Positions 14,801 through 23,554 are shown, counted from the first letter of the stretch. The stretch is DNA of 39,544 bases from Acidobacteriota bacterium (GCA_003170135.1 PMZR01000097.1:20624-60167), one strand, 5' to 3'. The notes: generated from the sequence alone by a model not told the origin. A program made the numbers and translations.

Positions 14801-16239
14801 CCGGGCTGCCGTCCACCGTCTTCGTCGGCCTGACCGTGTGCAGCCACAACACGTCGGCGCTCAACACCTCGACGTTCGACAACGTCTCGGTGAGCACCAG
14901 CGCGACGGTGCCCAATCCCACCACGTTCACGACGAAGGCGCTCGCCGCGGCCACCGCGTCGGGAACCGCGGTCGGCATCCCGAACCTGCTCGGGCCGACC
15001 GTCGTCAAGCTCGGACCGGATGGCCGGTTGTGGGTGTCGGGCGTCAACGGCAAGATCTTCATCCTGACGCTCGACCAGACCAAGCTCACGCAGGCCGGGC
15101 AGACGGCCGTCACGAACGTGCAGGAGATCGACACCATCTACAATCACCCGTCGCTCATCTGCAACGTCAACAACCAGCCGTTCAACTGCCAGCCCAGCTC
15201 CACGCCCGCACGCCAGGTGACGGGGATGACGTTCGATCCGGCGAGCACGGCGTCGAACGTGATCCTGTATGTGAGCAACAGTTACTTCTCGACGACCGTC
15301 ACGAGCATGTCGATCGACACGTATTCGGGCACGATCACGCGGTTGACGCTGCAGCCCGGCACCGGGAACACGATGAACGTCGTCGGCAACCAGGACCTGG
15401 TGGTCGGCCTGCCGCGGTCGCGCGAAGCGCACGCGACCAACGGCATCCGCGTCGGCCCGGACGGCTGGCTGTACATCGCGCAGGGGAGCAACACGAACGC
15501 CGGGCAGCCGAGCAGCTACTTCCTGAACCTGCCCGAGTACTACCTGGCGGCGGCGGTGCTGCGCCTGAACCTGGGCGCCCTGCCGTCGAACCTGCCGATC
15601 GACATGCACAATGCGACGGCGTCGATGGTCAGCGGATTCAAGGGCGTGTTCGAGATCTACGCGACCGGGTACCGGAACCCGTACGACCTCGTCTGGCACA
15701 GCAACGGGAAGCTGTACATCAACGTCAATTCGCCGAACCTCACGCAGGGCCTCACGCCGAGCGCGAGCGATGGCTGCGGCAGCACGCCGTCGATCGACGT
15801 CGGGACGCCGCCGGATTTCCTGCGGCTGGTCACGGCGGGCACCTACGGCGGCCACCCGAACCCGGCGCGGGGCGAGTGCGTCTGGGGCGACGGCACCCTC
15901 TATTCGCCGGCGCAGCCGACTCCCGGGAACTTCCTGAAGTACATCGGCAACTACGTGCGCGGCTGGGGCGACAGCAGCGACGGGCTCTCGGAGTACACCT
16001 CCACCGCCTTCAGCAGCGGGATGCTGCACAACCTGATCAGCGCAGCCTTCGACACCGACCTGCACGTGAAGCGGGTCATCCTGACGCCCGACGGCAGCGG
16101 AGTGAACGCCATCTTCGACCTGCCGATCACGCTCAACGAGCCGCTCGCGGTGTGCGTGGACACGGCCGGCAACATCTACGTGGCGGAGTACGGCGCGAAC
16201 CAGATCACGCTGCTCATCGCCAGTTCGCCCGGCGCCTGA
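11869..16239 (+). CDS. Giant secreted protein: Kelch propeller, three repeat modules, Ig-like domain, glucose/sorbosone dehydrogenase-like propeller
   Basis: A 1456-aa protein. The ATG at 11869 has AGGAGA 8 nt upstream. Residues about 26-44 form a signal peptide ending SAHAQ. Order of parts: Kelch repeats at about 45-330 (repeated INGKIYVAGG and NTWTTLTNMP patterns); a DUF1349/LamG-like module at about 334-517; a Gly-rich linker; a second copy at 531-712; a bacterial Ig-like domain at 717-812 (PPAVSITSPTTGSVF); a third copy at 820-1014; and a C-terminal region at 1024-1456 with LGPDGRLWVSGVNG and GYRNPYDLVW, as in glucose/sorbosone dehydrogenase-type propellers. Each module ends with NTSTFDNVTVT or a close variant. 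The role is probably extracellular sugar or polymer binding; catalysis by the C-terminal propeller is unproven. Confidence 0.85.
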   Translation: MAVAGGGTPDHGRVVRGLLTGRLARGAWTALLVAVWLISAHAQGTWVTETSLPSAIQEFSVGVLNNLVYTVGGSVSQVRSNALQAFNPSTHAWSTAAPYPGTALDHIAVTVWNGILYKIGGLSTWPSPAVATVQSYNPSTNTWTALASLPVARGAAGAAAINGKIYVAGGLEGGVPVADFTVYDIASNTWTTLTNMPTARDHVSAAAVNGKFYAIGGHTTPVCGVTTVEIYDPSTSTWSTGAPMHNARAIPAIGLVNGHIQAFGGDGNAVNCGVTGAAEDYDPVANTWTPLPDMPTPRHGTGGATINTSVYIPGGATASGDAATTVNERFDYMAQTLPAGWADQDIGAVGLVGGASFFNGAFTVEGEGTDIWSTADSFHFLSQPLSGDGQIVARVVSERGANGNTLAKAGVMIRSALTSGAQDVILDVKLGGGLEFMSRAANGGTTAFIAGGTSTAPVWLKLVRSGTTITGSSSPDGVTWTTVGATSVAMAASVSVGLAVCSHSAGFLNTSTFDNVTVTAGGGGGGGGGMLPTPWVDDDIGSVGPAGNATFASGTFTVQGAGADIWGTADSFNYVNESVGGDSQIVARVVTVQNTSTFAKAGVMYRGDLTAGGMTVLLDVKPGGGLEFMARSSTGGSMAFIAGPAGSVTIWLKLTRTGNTFSAFSSPDGVTWTGVGTTTVAMSSSAFVGLAVCSHTTSALNTSTFDNVTVTAGTTDLPPAVSITSPTTGSVFTAPASITIAVNATDTDATPVAKVDFFANNGTTNTLIGTDTTSPYSFTWTGVAAGTYSLTVVATDTANLATTSAPVSITVSGSGGGGGLPTPWIDADVGGVGLAGSATFNGTTGTFTVKGAGADIWSTADSFNFVYQTLSGNGQITARVVTEANTSVNAKAGVQIRSSLNAGDPEVTLDLTPANSTPGGGGMEMLARTASGGATTFVQGEVAAAPVWVKLVRNGTTITGYASTDGNAWTLVNSATIAGLPSTVFVGLTVCSHNTSALNTSTFDNVSVSTSATVPNPTTFTTKALAAATASGTAVGIPNLLGPTVVKLGPDGRLWVSGVNGKIFILTLDQTKLTQAGQTAVTNVQEIDTIYNHPSLICNVNNQPFNCQPSSTPARQVTGMTFDPASTASNVILYVSNSYFSTTVTSMSIDTYSGTITRLTLQPGTGNTMNVVGNQDLVVGLPRSREAHATNGIRVGPDGWLYIAQGSNTNAGQPSSYFLNLPEYYLAAAVLRLNLGALPSNLPIDMHNATASMVSGFKGVFEIYATGYRNPYDLVWHSNGKLYINVNSPNLTQGLTPSASDGCGSTPSIDVGTPPDFLRLVTAGTYGGHPNPARGECVWGDGTLYSPAQPTPGNFLKYIGNYVRGWGDSSDGLSEYTSTAFSSGMLHNLISAAFDTDLHVKRVILTPDGSGVNAIFDLPITLNEPLAVCVDTAGNIYVAEYGANQITLLIASSPGA

Positions 16240-16240
16240 T

Positions 16241-16440
16241 GTGGTCGTTAGTTGTTGGTTGTTGGTGTTATTCAGCAGTCGTTGGTCAACAGTCGTTGGT
16301 CGTTGGTCGTTAGTCGTTGGTAGGAAGTCGTTGGTTGTTCGTCCAGAGTCGTCGGTCACTGGTCGGCAGGTCGTTGACCAACGACCAAAACGAACGACCA
16401 ACGACCAAGACTAACAACCAACAACTAACAACCAACGACT
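16241..16440. repeat. Large self-complementary heptamer array (GTCGTTG type)
   Basis: It begins 2 nt after the stop of the giant gene. About 130 nt repeat GTCGTTG and variants (GTCGTTA, GTTGTTG); from 16375 the complement follows (CAACGAC, TAACAAC) to 16440. The two arms can form a hairpin of several tens of base pairs. The ADOP homology starts at the very next base. Confidence 0.9.
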
Positions 16441-18609
16441 ATTGCAGCCGCGTTCAGGTGGAAGGGCTTCGACCTGACCGGCGGCGGCGCGGCCGAGCGC
16501 GTTTCGGCGATCGCCGCCTCGCCGGGGCTGTTCGAAACGCTAGGTGTGGCCCCGGCTCTCGGGCGAACGATCAGACCTGAAGACGATTTGCACGTCGCTC
16601 TCATCACCCATGGTCTCTGGGCGAGACGCTTCGCCGCCGATGCCGCGATCCTCGGAAGGCCGGTGCATCTCGACGGTGCGGATTTCGTGATCGTTGGCGT
16701 GCTGCCGCGCAGCTTTCACTTTCAGCCACGCCGCGGCGACGAACCGGATCTGGTCATCCCCCTCGAGCCCGACGCAGACAGGGGCCGTTTTGAGCTGAGC
16801 GTTGTCGCGCGTCTTTTGAGCGGCGTGACGCGCGAACAGGCGCAGGCGGAAGTCGATCGCATCGCCGTCCGCATTGCCGGGCAGAATCCGGAAGTCGACC
16901 GGCGCCAGGGCTTCCGCCTCATTCCGCTCCATCAAGCCGTCACGCAGGGGACAAAGAAGACCGCGCTCGTGCTGTTCGGCGCCGTCGTCTTCCTGCTCCT
17001 CATCGCGTGTGCCAACGTGGCGAACCTGCTCGTCGCGCGAGGCGTCGGGCGTGAACGCGAAATCGCGATTCGCCTGGCGATCGGTGCCAGCCGGCAACGC
17101 CTGTTGCGGCAGATGCTGACCGAATCGGGGGTGCTCGCGCTGCTCGGTGGCGGCCTCGGCCTCCTGCTGGCCTACGGCGCGTTGCCGCTGCTCGCGGCCA
17201 TCGCGCCGGCACAGACGTCGTTCCTCAACCGGATCCAGGACAACGGCATCACGGTCAACGGCGCAGTGCTCGCGTTCACCGTCGCGATCTCGGCGACCGC
17301 CGCCGTCCTGTTCGGCATCCTGCCGGCCGTGCGCTCCACCCGGCCCATGCCGAGTTCCGCCGCAACCGGCTGGGCGTCCTCATCCGGCGCCGGCCGGACT
17401 CGCTCGGCCGGGGCGCTCGTCGCCATCGAGGTGGCCTTGTCCTTCGTGCTGCTCGCGGGCGCCGGGCTGATGGTCACGACGCTGTGGCGGCTCCTGGCCG
17501 TCGACCCGGGATTCCGCACCGAGCGCCTGTTGACGATGAGCGTGTCGCTGCCAGAGGCTCGATATCCCGATGGCGCCTCCCAGTCCGCGTACGTCACGCA
17601 GGCGCTCGATCGCCTGCGCCGGCTGCCCGGGGTGCGCTCGGCAGCCGCCACCAGCCTGCTTCCCATGCGGCGCGAGAGCTGGAGCATCCCGTTCGACGTG
17701 GACGGACCGCGCCCGCTGTCCGGCCAGGCGTCGTTCCACACCGTGAGCGCCGCATACTTCGAGACGATGGGGATCCCGGTTCTGCGAGGGCGGAGTTTCA
17801 CGGAGGCAGACCGCGCCGGCGCCGTTCCGGTTGCCATCGTCAGCCGGCGGATGGAGCAGCGCTACTGGCCTGGCGGGTCCGCGATCGGGCGGACGCTCAC
17901 GGTGGATGGCCCCACGCCGCCCGCGGATACGACGGCGCCATCAGCTGCCCGTCTCCACCTGGAGATCGTCGGCGTCGTCGGCAATGTCCGCCAGCTGGGA
18001 CTGGACGATGACCCGCGCGCCGAGTTCTTCACACCGGCAGCGCAGTGGGGCGTCGGCAACAAGTTCAACGGAATGACGTTCGTCCTTCGCACGATGGGCG
18101 TGCCGACGGCCGCGCTCGCGAACCGGGCCGTCGATGAGATGCACACGGTGGACGCCGACCAGCCGATCACCGACGTGAAGACCATGGACGAACTGATTGC
18201 GGCCGACACCGCGTCGCCGCGTTTCGTGCTCGTGCTGATTGGACTGTTCGCGCTGACCGCAATCGTGCTCGCGGCGTTCGGGATTTACGGCGTGGTCTCG
18301 CACACCGTCGCGCGACGGACCGGCGAAGTGGCGGTCCGCCTTGCGTTGGGCGCCCGGCCAGCCGAAGTGGTGGGCCTCGTCGCCCGCCAGCACCTGGCGT
18401 GGGTGGCGGGCGGCGTGGTCGCCGGCGTCCTGGGCGCACTGGCCCTCACGCGGCTGCTCGCCAGCCAACTGTTCGGGGTCCAGCCGATCGACATCCCGAC
18501 CTACGCCGCGGCCGCGGCGCTGCTCGCGCTGGTCGCGATCGTGGCGGCCGTCGTGCCCGCCTCGCGTGCCGCGCGCGTCGAGCCGGCGGCCGTGCTGCGG
18601 AACCTGTAG
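16429..18609 (+). pseudogene. 5'-truncated ADOP-family (MacB/FtsX-type) permease
   Basis: The frame is open from 16429; recognisable homology begins at 16441 (TIAAAFRWKGFDLTGG), in the middle of the first periplasmic MacB-like domain. Then follow SPGLFETLGVAPALGRTI, a first FtsX block (VLFGAVVFLLLIACANVANLLVARG, REREIAIRLAIGASRQRLLRQ), a second periplasmic domain and a second FtsX block (ARRTGEVAVRLALGARPAEVV) ending ARVEPAAVLRNL. Intact ADOP proteins (Acidobacterial Duplicated Orphan Permease) are about 800-880 aa; here the first helix and roughly 100-150 residues are missing, replaced by the heptamer array. The first possible start is GTG at 16546, which would give 687 aa, without a ribosome site. 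Probably a non-functional or partly functional fragment. Confidence 0.85.
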
Positions 18610-18657
18610 GGCGCGATAGGTCGCGGCCTTCCTCGCCGGCCTGCCAGCCCCGCCGCC

Positions 18658-18687
18658 GTTGACATCAATATGTCACCGCCCTAAGAT
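18658..18687 (+). promoter_or_regulatory. vapBC promoter and candidate operator
   Basis: A -35 TTGACA (18659-18664), a 17-nt spacer and a -10 TAAGAT (18682-18687) form the best promoter in the window. An inverted repeat TGACAT-CAAT-ATGTCA (18660-18675) overlaps the -35 and fits autorepression by the antitoxin. Transcription would start at about 18694, which is the second of two tandem ATG codons. Confidence 0.7.
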
Positions 18688-18693
18688 TTGATG

Positions 18694-18930
18694 ATGCGCA
18701 CGACCATCCGTCTCGATTCCGGTCTGCTCGGCCAGGCCAAGAAGCTGGCGGCGGAGTCGCATCAGACGCTGACCGCCATCATCGAGGATGCCCTGCGCGA
18801 ACGGCTGGCGCGCCGGAAGAGCCGGCCGCGTGCCGCTGTGCGCGTGACGACGTTCCGGGGCGACGGGCTGGTGGCGGGCGTGGATCTGGACGACACGGCC
18901 GCCCTGGAAGAGGTGATGGAGGAACGGTGA
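18694..18930 (+). CDS. vapB: VapB-type ribbon-helix-helix antitoxin
   Basis: A 78-aa protein starting MRTTIRLDSGLLGQAKKLAA. The MRTTIRLD strand followed by two helices (LLGQAKKLAAES, TLTAIIEDALRERLA) is a ribbon-helix-helix DNA-binding domain, and the acidic C-terminus (GVDLDDTAALEEVMEE) is the expected toxin-binding tail. An ATG directly before it, at 18691, is an alternative start; the one at 18694 is preferred because the promoter predicts transcription starting there and because no Shine-Dalgarno sequence exists for either. The stop overlaps the toxin start as GTGA, so the pair is coupled. Confidence 0.85.
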   Translation: MRTTIRLDSGLLGQAKKLAAESHQTLTAIIEDALRERLARRKSRPRAAVRVTTFRGDGLVAGVDLDDTAALEEVMEER

Positions 18931-19361
18931 TCCTCGCCGACGTCAACGTCCTCGTCTATGCGCATCGGCAGGACGCGCCCAACCATGTGGCCTTTCGCCG
19001 GTGGCTCGAGGCCGTCATGCGGTCCGACGAGGCTTACGGGATGTCGGATATCGTCCTCGCCGGCTTCCTGCGCATCGTCACGCACCCGCGCGTGTTCAAG
19101 ACGCCGACGCCGCTGAACCAGGCCCTCGCCTTCGCGCGCGAGGTGCGGGAGCAGCCCAACTGCATCGTCGTCATGCCGGGCGACCGGCATTGGGAGATCT
19201 TCGGGCGCCTGTGTCGCGCGGCGGGCGTTCGCGGCAACCTCGTGCCCGACGCGTACCTGGCGGCGCTCGCCATCGAGGCCGGGTGCGAGTGGGTGACAAC
19301 CGACCACGACTACGCGCGATTCCCCGGCCTGAGGTGGCGAACGCCGGATTTGGAGATATAG
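18927..19361 (+). CDS. vapC: VapC-type PIN-domain RNase toxin
   Basis: A 144-aa protein with a complete PIN domain. The acidic Mg-binding set is visible: D5 in MILADVNVLVYA, an acid at D41 in YGMSDIVLAGFLRIVTHPRVF (usually Glu in this subfamily), D108 in LVPDAYLAALAIE and D126 or D128 in VTTDHDYARFP. These toxins cleave tRNA or rRNA and are held inactive by the antitoxin encoded just upstream. The start is a GTG whose last two bases begin the antitoxin stop. The GFLRIVTHPRVF signature is typical of this chromosomal VapC group. Confidence 0.88.
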   Translation: MILADVNVLVYAHRQDAPNHVAFRRWLEAVMRSDEAYGMSDIVLAGFLRIVTHPRVFKTPTPLNQALAFAREVREQPNCIVVMPGDRHWEIFGRLCRAAGVRGNLVPDAYLAALAIEAGCEWVTTDHDYARFPGLRWRTPDLEI

Positions 19362-19380
19362 GGCGCAGTATATTCCGCCC

Positions 19381-22300
19381 CTATTTCTCCGGAACCCACC
19401 TCGGCACCCGCCCCGGCGACCAGGGCGCACCGACCGCTTCCAACCGGTCCGCGAGCGCCTTCATGTCCACTTCCACCAGCGCGTGCAGCCTGTCGAGCAC
19501 GGGCGCGAAGGCGTCGGCGGCAATCGCGTACGAGCGCTGCTGGGTCCCTGTCGCCGGCGCTTCGGCCCCCCACGTGCCGCCGACGACGCCCTGCACGCGA
19601 TCGACGATCGCCGGCGGCGTCGGTTCGCTGTAGCGCGCGACGACTCGGTCGCCGCCGAGCGCGACATCGATGTCCTTCACCCGCGTCTCCAGCGCGCGCA
19701 CATCGTCCATCAGTTTCGCGTCGGCTTTCGGCGCGTCGTCGATGGTTTTTTTCGCGAGCGAGATCTGGTGCTCGGTTTCGCGCACCACCTCGACTGCACC
19801 CAGCACCGCCCGCTGCAGCCGCGCGACCTTCTGCTCGAACTGCAGGTTGGCGGCGCGATCCTGGACCGACATCGTGGAGGTCGAAAGCGGCCGCGTGACG
19901 AAGGTCTGCGGTTCGCCGAGCGGGACGAGCTTGCCGTCGGCGCGCTTGAAGAGCGCGACCTTATAGGTGCCGGGAGCCGCCATCGGCCCCATCGGCGGGC
20001 TGCTGAAGAAATCGTCCGCCTCCGGCGGCGGCGTGGTCGTCGGCTCGGACGGCGGGAATCGCAGGTCCCACGCGACGCGGTGGAACCCGGCCGTGACGGG
20101 CCCCGTCACGCGCCGGACGATGTTGCCGGCCTCGTCGGTCACGACGAGCAGGATGGCCGGCGCTTCCTCGCGATCCTCGGCGCGCAACTCATCCCAGCTC
20201 GGGTAGAACACGTCGCCGCCCTGCTTCTCGATCTTCTTCTCCTGTTCGCGTCGCAGTTCCTTTTTCGTCTTCAGCCCGTCCCGCAGGTAATAGCTGAAGA
20301 CCGCGCCGAAGGGCGGGTTGGGCGCGCGGAAGAACGACTCACCGAAGAAGCTGTTGTCGCGCAGGCCCAGCGGGTACTGCTCCATGTACATCCACGCGTT
20401 GCGGACCGGGAAGAGCGCCGCGTCGGCGTCGAGCATCGCGGGTGTCACCCGGCGCAGCGGCGTGTAGTCGTCGAGGACCCAGAACGCGCGCCCGAACGTC
20501 GCGATGGCGAGATCGTTCTCGCGCTTCTGGATCGTCAGGTCCCGCACGGCGACGACCGGGAAGTTCCCCTTGAGCTGCGTCCACGCCCGCCCGCCGTCGA
20601 TCGTGAAGAACAGCCCGAACTCGGTGCCGGCGAACAGCAGGTCGCGCTTGCCGGGATCCTCGACGACGACGTACACCGAGCCGCGCTCGGGCAGGTTCCC
20701 GGTGATTGAGGTCCACGTGCGGCCACGGTCCCCGCTGCGGAACAGGTACGGCTTCAGGTCGCCCATCTTGTGGTTGTCGAACGCCGCGTAGGCGACGTCC
20801 GCATCCGAGGGCGACGGCTCGAGGCGCGAGACGTAGGTGTTCTCCGGCACGCCGGCCACGCGCTCCACCTTCCGCCAGTTGGCGCCGCCGTCCTCGGTCA
20901 CCTGGATCAGGCCATCGTCGGTGCCGGCGTAGATGAGGCCTTCCTTCACCGGCGACTCGGCCAGCGAGACGATGTTGCCGTAGAACGAGGTGGACGTGTT
21001 CTTGGCGACCGCGTCGGGGCTCCACACGCGGCCCATCACCTTCAGCTTGTTGCGGTCGATCTGCCGGGTCAGGTCCGGGCTGATCGGTTTCCACGAGTCG
21101 CCGCGATCGTCGCTGCGGAAAACGCGCTGCGCGGCGAAATACAGGCGCGTGTGCGCGTGCGGGCTGATCAGGATCGGCGAGTCCCAGTTCCACCGGAGCG
21201 CCGGCTCGCCGGGTCCGGGCTGCGGCTGGATCTCGATGGCCACGCCCGTGCGGCGATCGAAGCGGACCAGGCCGCCGTGCTGGGACTCCGCGTAGACGAT
21301 GTTCGGATCTTCCTGGTCGACGCGGCTCTGGAAGCCGTCGCCGCCGGTCGTGACGAACCACATGTCGTTGGTGATGCCGTGCTCGGTGGTCGTGCGCGAC
21401 GGCCCGCCGAGCGACTGGTTGTCCTGGGTGCCGCCGTAGACGTTGTAGAAGGGGAGCGCGTTGTCGGTCGCGACCCGGTAGAACTGCGTGACTGGCAGGT
21501 TGGCCTTGAAGTTCCACGTGGCGGCGCGGTCGAAGCTCTCGTAGACGCCGCCGTCGTTGCCGTTCAGCAGGTGGTCGGTGTTGTCCGGGTCGATCCACAG
21601 CGCGTGGTTGTCCACGTGCTTGAAGCGCTCGCCCGCATGGTGAAACGTCTTGCCGCCATCGTCGCTCACCGAGAGGTAGACGTCCATCGAGTAGATGCGG
21701 TCGGCGTTCTTCGGGTCGACGAAGATCTCCTGGTAGTACTGCGGCCCGCCGCTGACGTACTTGCTCATCTTCTCCCAGTTGGCGCCGCGGTCGCGCGAGC
21801 GGAAGAACCCGCCGTCATCGCCCGCCGCCTCGACGATCGCGTAGACCGTCTCGGGACTGGTGGGCGCGACGGCGAGGCCGATGCGGCCGAGATCGTCGGT
21901 CGGCAGCCCCTTGACGATCTTCGTCCAGGTGGCGCCGGCGTCGGTCGTCTTGTAGATGGCGGACTCGGGACCGCCGTCGATGAGCGTCCAGACGTGACGG
22001 CGGCGCTGGTAGGCCGCGGCGTAGAGCACGTCCGGGTTGCGCGGATCCATGGCGATGTCGCTGACGCCGGTGTTCTCGCTGATCTCGAGGACGCGCTTCC
22101 AGTTCTTGCCGCCGTCGGTCGTCTTGTAGAGGCCGCGATCGCCGCCGGGCGACCAGAGCGGGCCCATGGCCGCGACGTAGACGACGTTCGAGGCGCGGGG
22201 ATCGACGACGATCTTGCCGATGTGCATCGAGTTCTTGAGACCGGTATTGGTCCAGGATTTCCCGGCGTCGATCGACTTGTAGACGCCGTCGCCGTAGGAA

Positions 22301-22734
22301 ACGCTGCGCTGGCTGTTGTTCTCGCCGGTGCCGACCCAGACCGTCAGCGGGTCGTTCGGATCGATTGTGACGCAGCCGATCGAGAACGACCCTTCAGAGT
22401 CGAAGACCGGCGTCCAGCTGATGCCGGCGTTCACGGTCTTCCAGACGCCGCCAACCGACGCGACGTAGTAGGTCGAGTGGTTGCCCGGCTGCACCGCGAA
22501 GTCGAGGACGCGACCGGAGGTGACCGCGGGACCGATGGGCCGCGGTGCGAGGCCCTCGAAGGTCGCGGGTGTCATGCGGTCCTTGGTCTCACTGGTGCCG
22601 GCCTTTGCCGCTGGCGCCTGGGCGGCGTGGCCCTTCGCAGTCTGCACGGCCGGGCCCGTTGCGGCTGCCTGGCCCGCGTTGCCCTGGAGCCACAGCATCG
22701 CCAACATCGCGGCCACGATGGATGTGCGTTTCAC
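19381..22734 (-). CDS. Secreted BNR/VPS10-type beta-propeller protein (glycosyl hydrolase-like)
   Basis: A 1117-aa protein. The GTG at 22734 has a perfect AGGAGG 6 nt upstream and gives MKRTSIVAAMLAMLWLQGNAG, a signal peptide; the longer frame from TTG lacks a ribosome site. Most of the protein is two propellers built from Asp-box repeats (YKSIDAGKSWTNTG, YKTTDGGKNWKRV, FRSRDRGANWEKM, TEDGGANWRKV, TIDGGRAWTQL), as in sialidase-like and VPS10/sortilin folds. A C-terminal part has a beta domain (GPVTAGFHRVAWDLRFPPSEP, PGTYKVALFKRADGK) and a helical tail. Such proteins are common in Acidobacteriota, often labelled glycosyl hydrolase, but catalytic residues are not recognisable and the substrate is unknown. 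Confidence 0.87.
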   Translation of the reverse strand: MKRTSIVAAMLAMLWLQGNAGQAAATGPAVQTAKGHAAQAPAAKAGTSETKDRMTPATFEGLAPRPIGPAVTSGRVLDFAVQPGNHSTYYVASVGGVWKTVNAGISWTPVFDSEGSFSIGCVTIDPNDPLTVWVGTGENNSQRSVSYGDGVYKSIDAGKSWTNTGLKNSMHIGKIVVDPRASNVVYVAAMGPLWSPGGDRGLYKTTDGGKNWKRVLEISENTGVSDIAMDPRNPDVLYAAAYQRRRHVWTLIDGGPESAIYKTTDAGATWTKIVKGLPTDDLGRIGLAVAPTSPETVYAIVEAAGDDGGFFRSRDRGANWEKMSKYVSGGPQYYQEIFVDPKNADRIYSMDVYLSVSDDGGKTFHHAGERFKHVDNHALWIDPDNTDHLLNGNDGGVYESFDRAATWNFKANLPVTQFYRVATDNALPFYNVYGGTQDNQSLGGPSRTTTEHGITNDMWFVTTGGDGFQSRVDQEDPNIVYAESQHGGLVRFDRRTGVAIEIQPQPGPGEPALRWNWDSPILISPHAHTRLYFAAQRVFRSDDRGDSWKPISPDLTRQIDRNKLKVMGRVWSPDAVAKNTSTSFYGNIVSLAESPVKEGLIYAGTDDGLIQVTEDGGANWRKVERVAGVPENTYVSRLEPSPSDADVAYAAFDNHKMGDLKPYLFRSGDRGRTWTSITGNLPERGSVYVVVEDPGKRDLLFAGTEFGLFFTIDGGRAWTQLKGNFPVVAVRDLTIQKRENDLAIATFGRAFWVLDDYTPLRRVTPAMLDADAALFPVRNAWMYMEQYPLGLRDNSFFGESFFRAPNPPFGAVFSYYLRDGLKTKKELRREQEKKIEKQGGDVFYPSWDELRAEDREEAPAILLVVTDEAGNIVRRVTGPVTAGFHRVAWDLRFPPSEPTTTPPPEADDFFSSPPMGPMAAPGTYKVALFKRADGKLVPLGEPQTFVTRPLSTSTMSVQDRAANLQFEQKVARLQRAVLGAVEVVRETEHQISLAKKTIDDAPKADAKLMDDVRALETRVKDIDVALGGDRVVARYSEPTPPAIVDRVQGVVGGTWGAEAPATGTQQRSYAIAADAFAPVLDRLHALVEVDMKALADRLEAVGAPWSPGRVPRWVPEK

Positions 22735-22838
22735 GAGCGTCCTCCTCGCAATCGTCAATTCCTTCGAGTCTAGCAAATGTCGGGAGGCGACCGAGAGGGA
22801 TTGCCGTGGCGCGGCGGAACGCCGGGAAGTTCGAGACG

Positions 22839-22905
22839 GCTCCAGGCTCCGGGCCCCAGGCTTCTGGCGCGGCTCGGGCTTCAGGCTCGCTGGCTCCAGC
22901 GATGC
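22839..22905. repeat. Heptamer array (CCAGGCT type) after the TolB-like remnant
   Basis: GGCTCCA, GGCTCCG, GGCCCCA and related 7-nt units fill about 60 nt. On the minus strand the array begins within a few nt of the TAG at 22906-22908. It also lies upstream of the BNR gene. The unit recurs at 27695-27722. Confidence 0.75.
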
Positions 22906-23474
22906 CTAGAATCCGGGAATCAGGTTGAAGCTGAAGGTCCAGCCCTTCCGTACTGGAAGGCGTGCACGAGCTCGTGGCCGAGCACGCGGTTCGTTTCGGC
23001 GAGGCTCGCGCCGAAGGGCAGAACGGCGCGGTTCTTGTCCGACTCGGTGAAGCCGCCCGTGCCTTCGCGCGGGCTCTCGGCGACGACGTTGGTCTGGGCG
23101 AAATCCGGGTGCGACGCGTAGAGCACCAGCGGCTGGCGGTCGTGCAGCGTGTGCGCGAGCACGCGCGACAGGTGATCGTACCAGCGCTCGGCCATCCGCG
23201 CCGCCTGGTACACCGCGTCCTGCTCGGACGTGTAGTAGTAGATGTCGAAGTGCGCGGTCTGCAGAATGCGGAAATCGAACCGGCGGTACTGGACCTTGTT
23301 CTGGCCGAAGTACTGCGCTGCGGTCGTGCGCGCCAGGACGATTCCGGGACCCGCTGCGAGCTGGGCGGGTTTTCCGCAGCAGCCCATCCACGCGATCAGG
23401 TCATCGGGAGGTTTTGCGGCGGCCCGCGCCGACACCGCGCCCACACAAATCTGCGCCGCGGCCCGGCGGTTCAT
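22906..23474 (-). pseudogene. TolB-like HEXXH metallopeptidase with its middle deleted
   Basis: From the ATG at 23474 the frame reads AAQYFGQNKVQYRRFDFRIL, HFDIYYYTSEQDAVYQAARM and LGHELVHAFQY, which in my knowledge is the N-terminal metallopeptidase-like part of long acidobacterial TolB/WD40-type proteins of roughly 1000 aa. H167, E168 and H171 form the HEXXH. Just after HAFQYG homology ends and this frame stops at 22920. A second frame carries RKGWTFSFNLIPGF and a stop at 22906, which looks like the C-terminal strand of an outer-membrane or propeller protein. The simplest reading is an out-of-frame internal deletion of most of the gene, with the break at a small palindrome (22944-22960). 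The N-terminus also lacks a normal signal peptide. Confidence 0.65.
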
Positions 23475-23554
23475 ATACGATGGACTTCATATTCATTACC
23501 GCCAGGCGCCAGTGGCCGATCGGCCGATGGTGTGCCTCCAAGAGGAGACGTGCG

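Noticed and set aside
13861..16401. Minus-strand frame of 846 codons and a plus-strand frame at 14205-16313
   Set aside because: Shadows of the giant secreted protein, whose frame shows a signal peptide, Kelch repeats and conserved modules.
16241..16440. Heptamer array considered as a CRISPR array
   Set aside because: The repeat unit is 7 nt with no unique spacers of 25-45 nt and no cas genes nearby.
20770..22773. Plus-strand frame of 667 codons
   Set aside because: Antisense of the BNR propeller gene; Val/Ala/Asp/Arg-rich without motifs.
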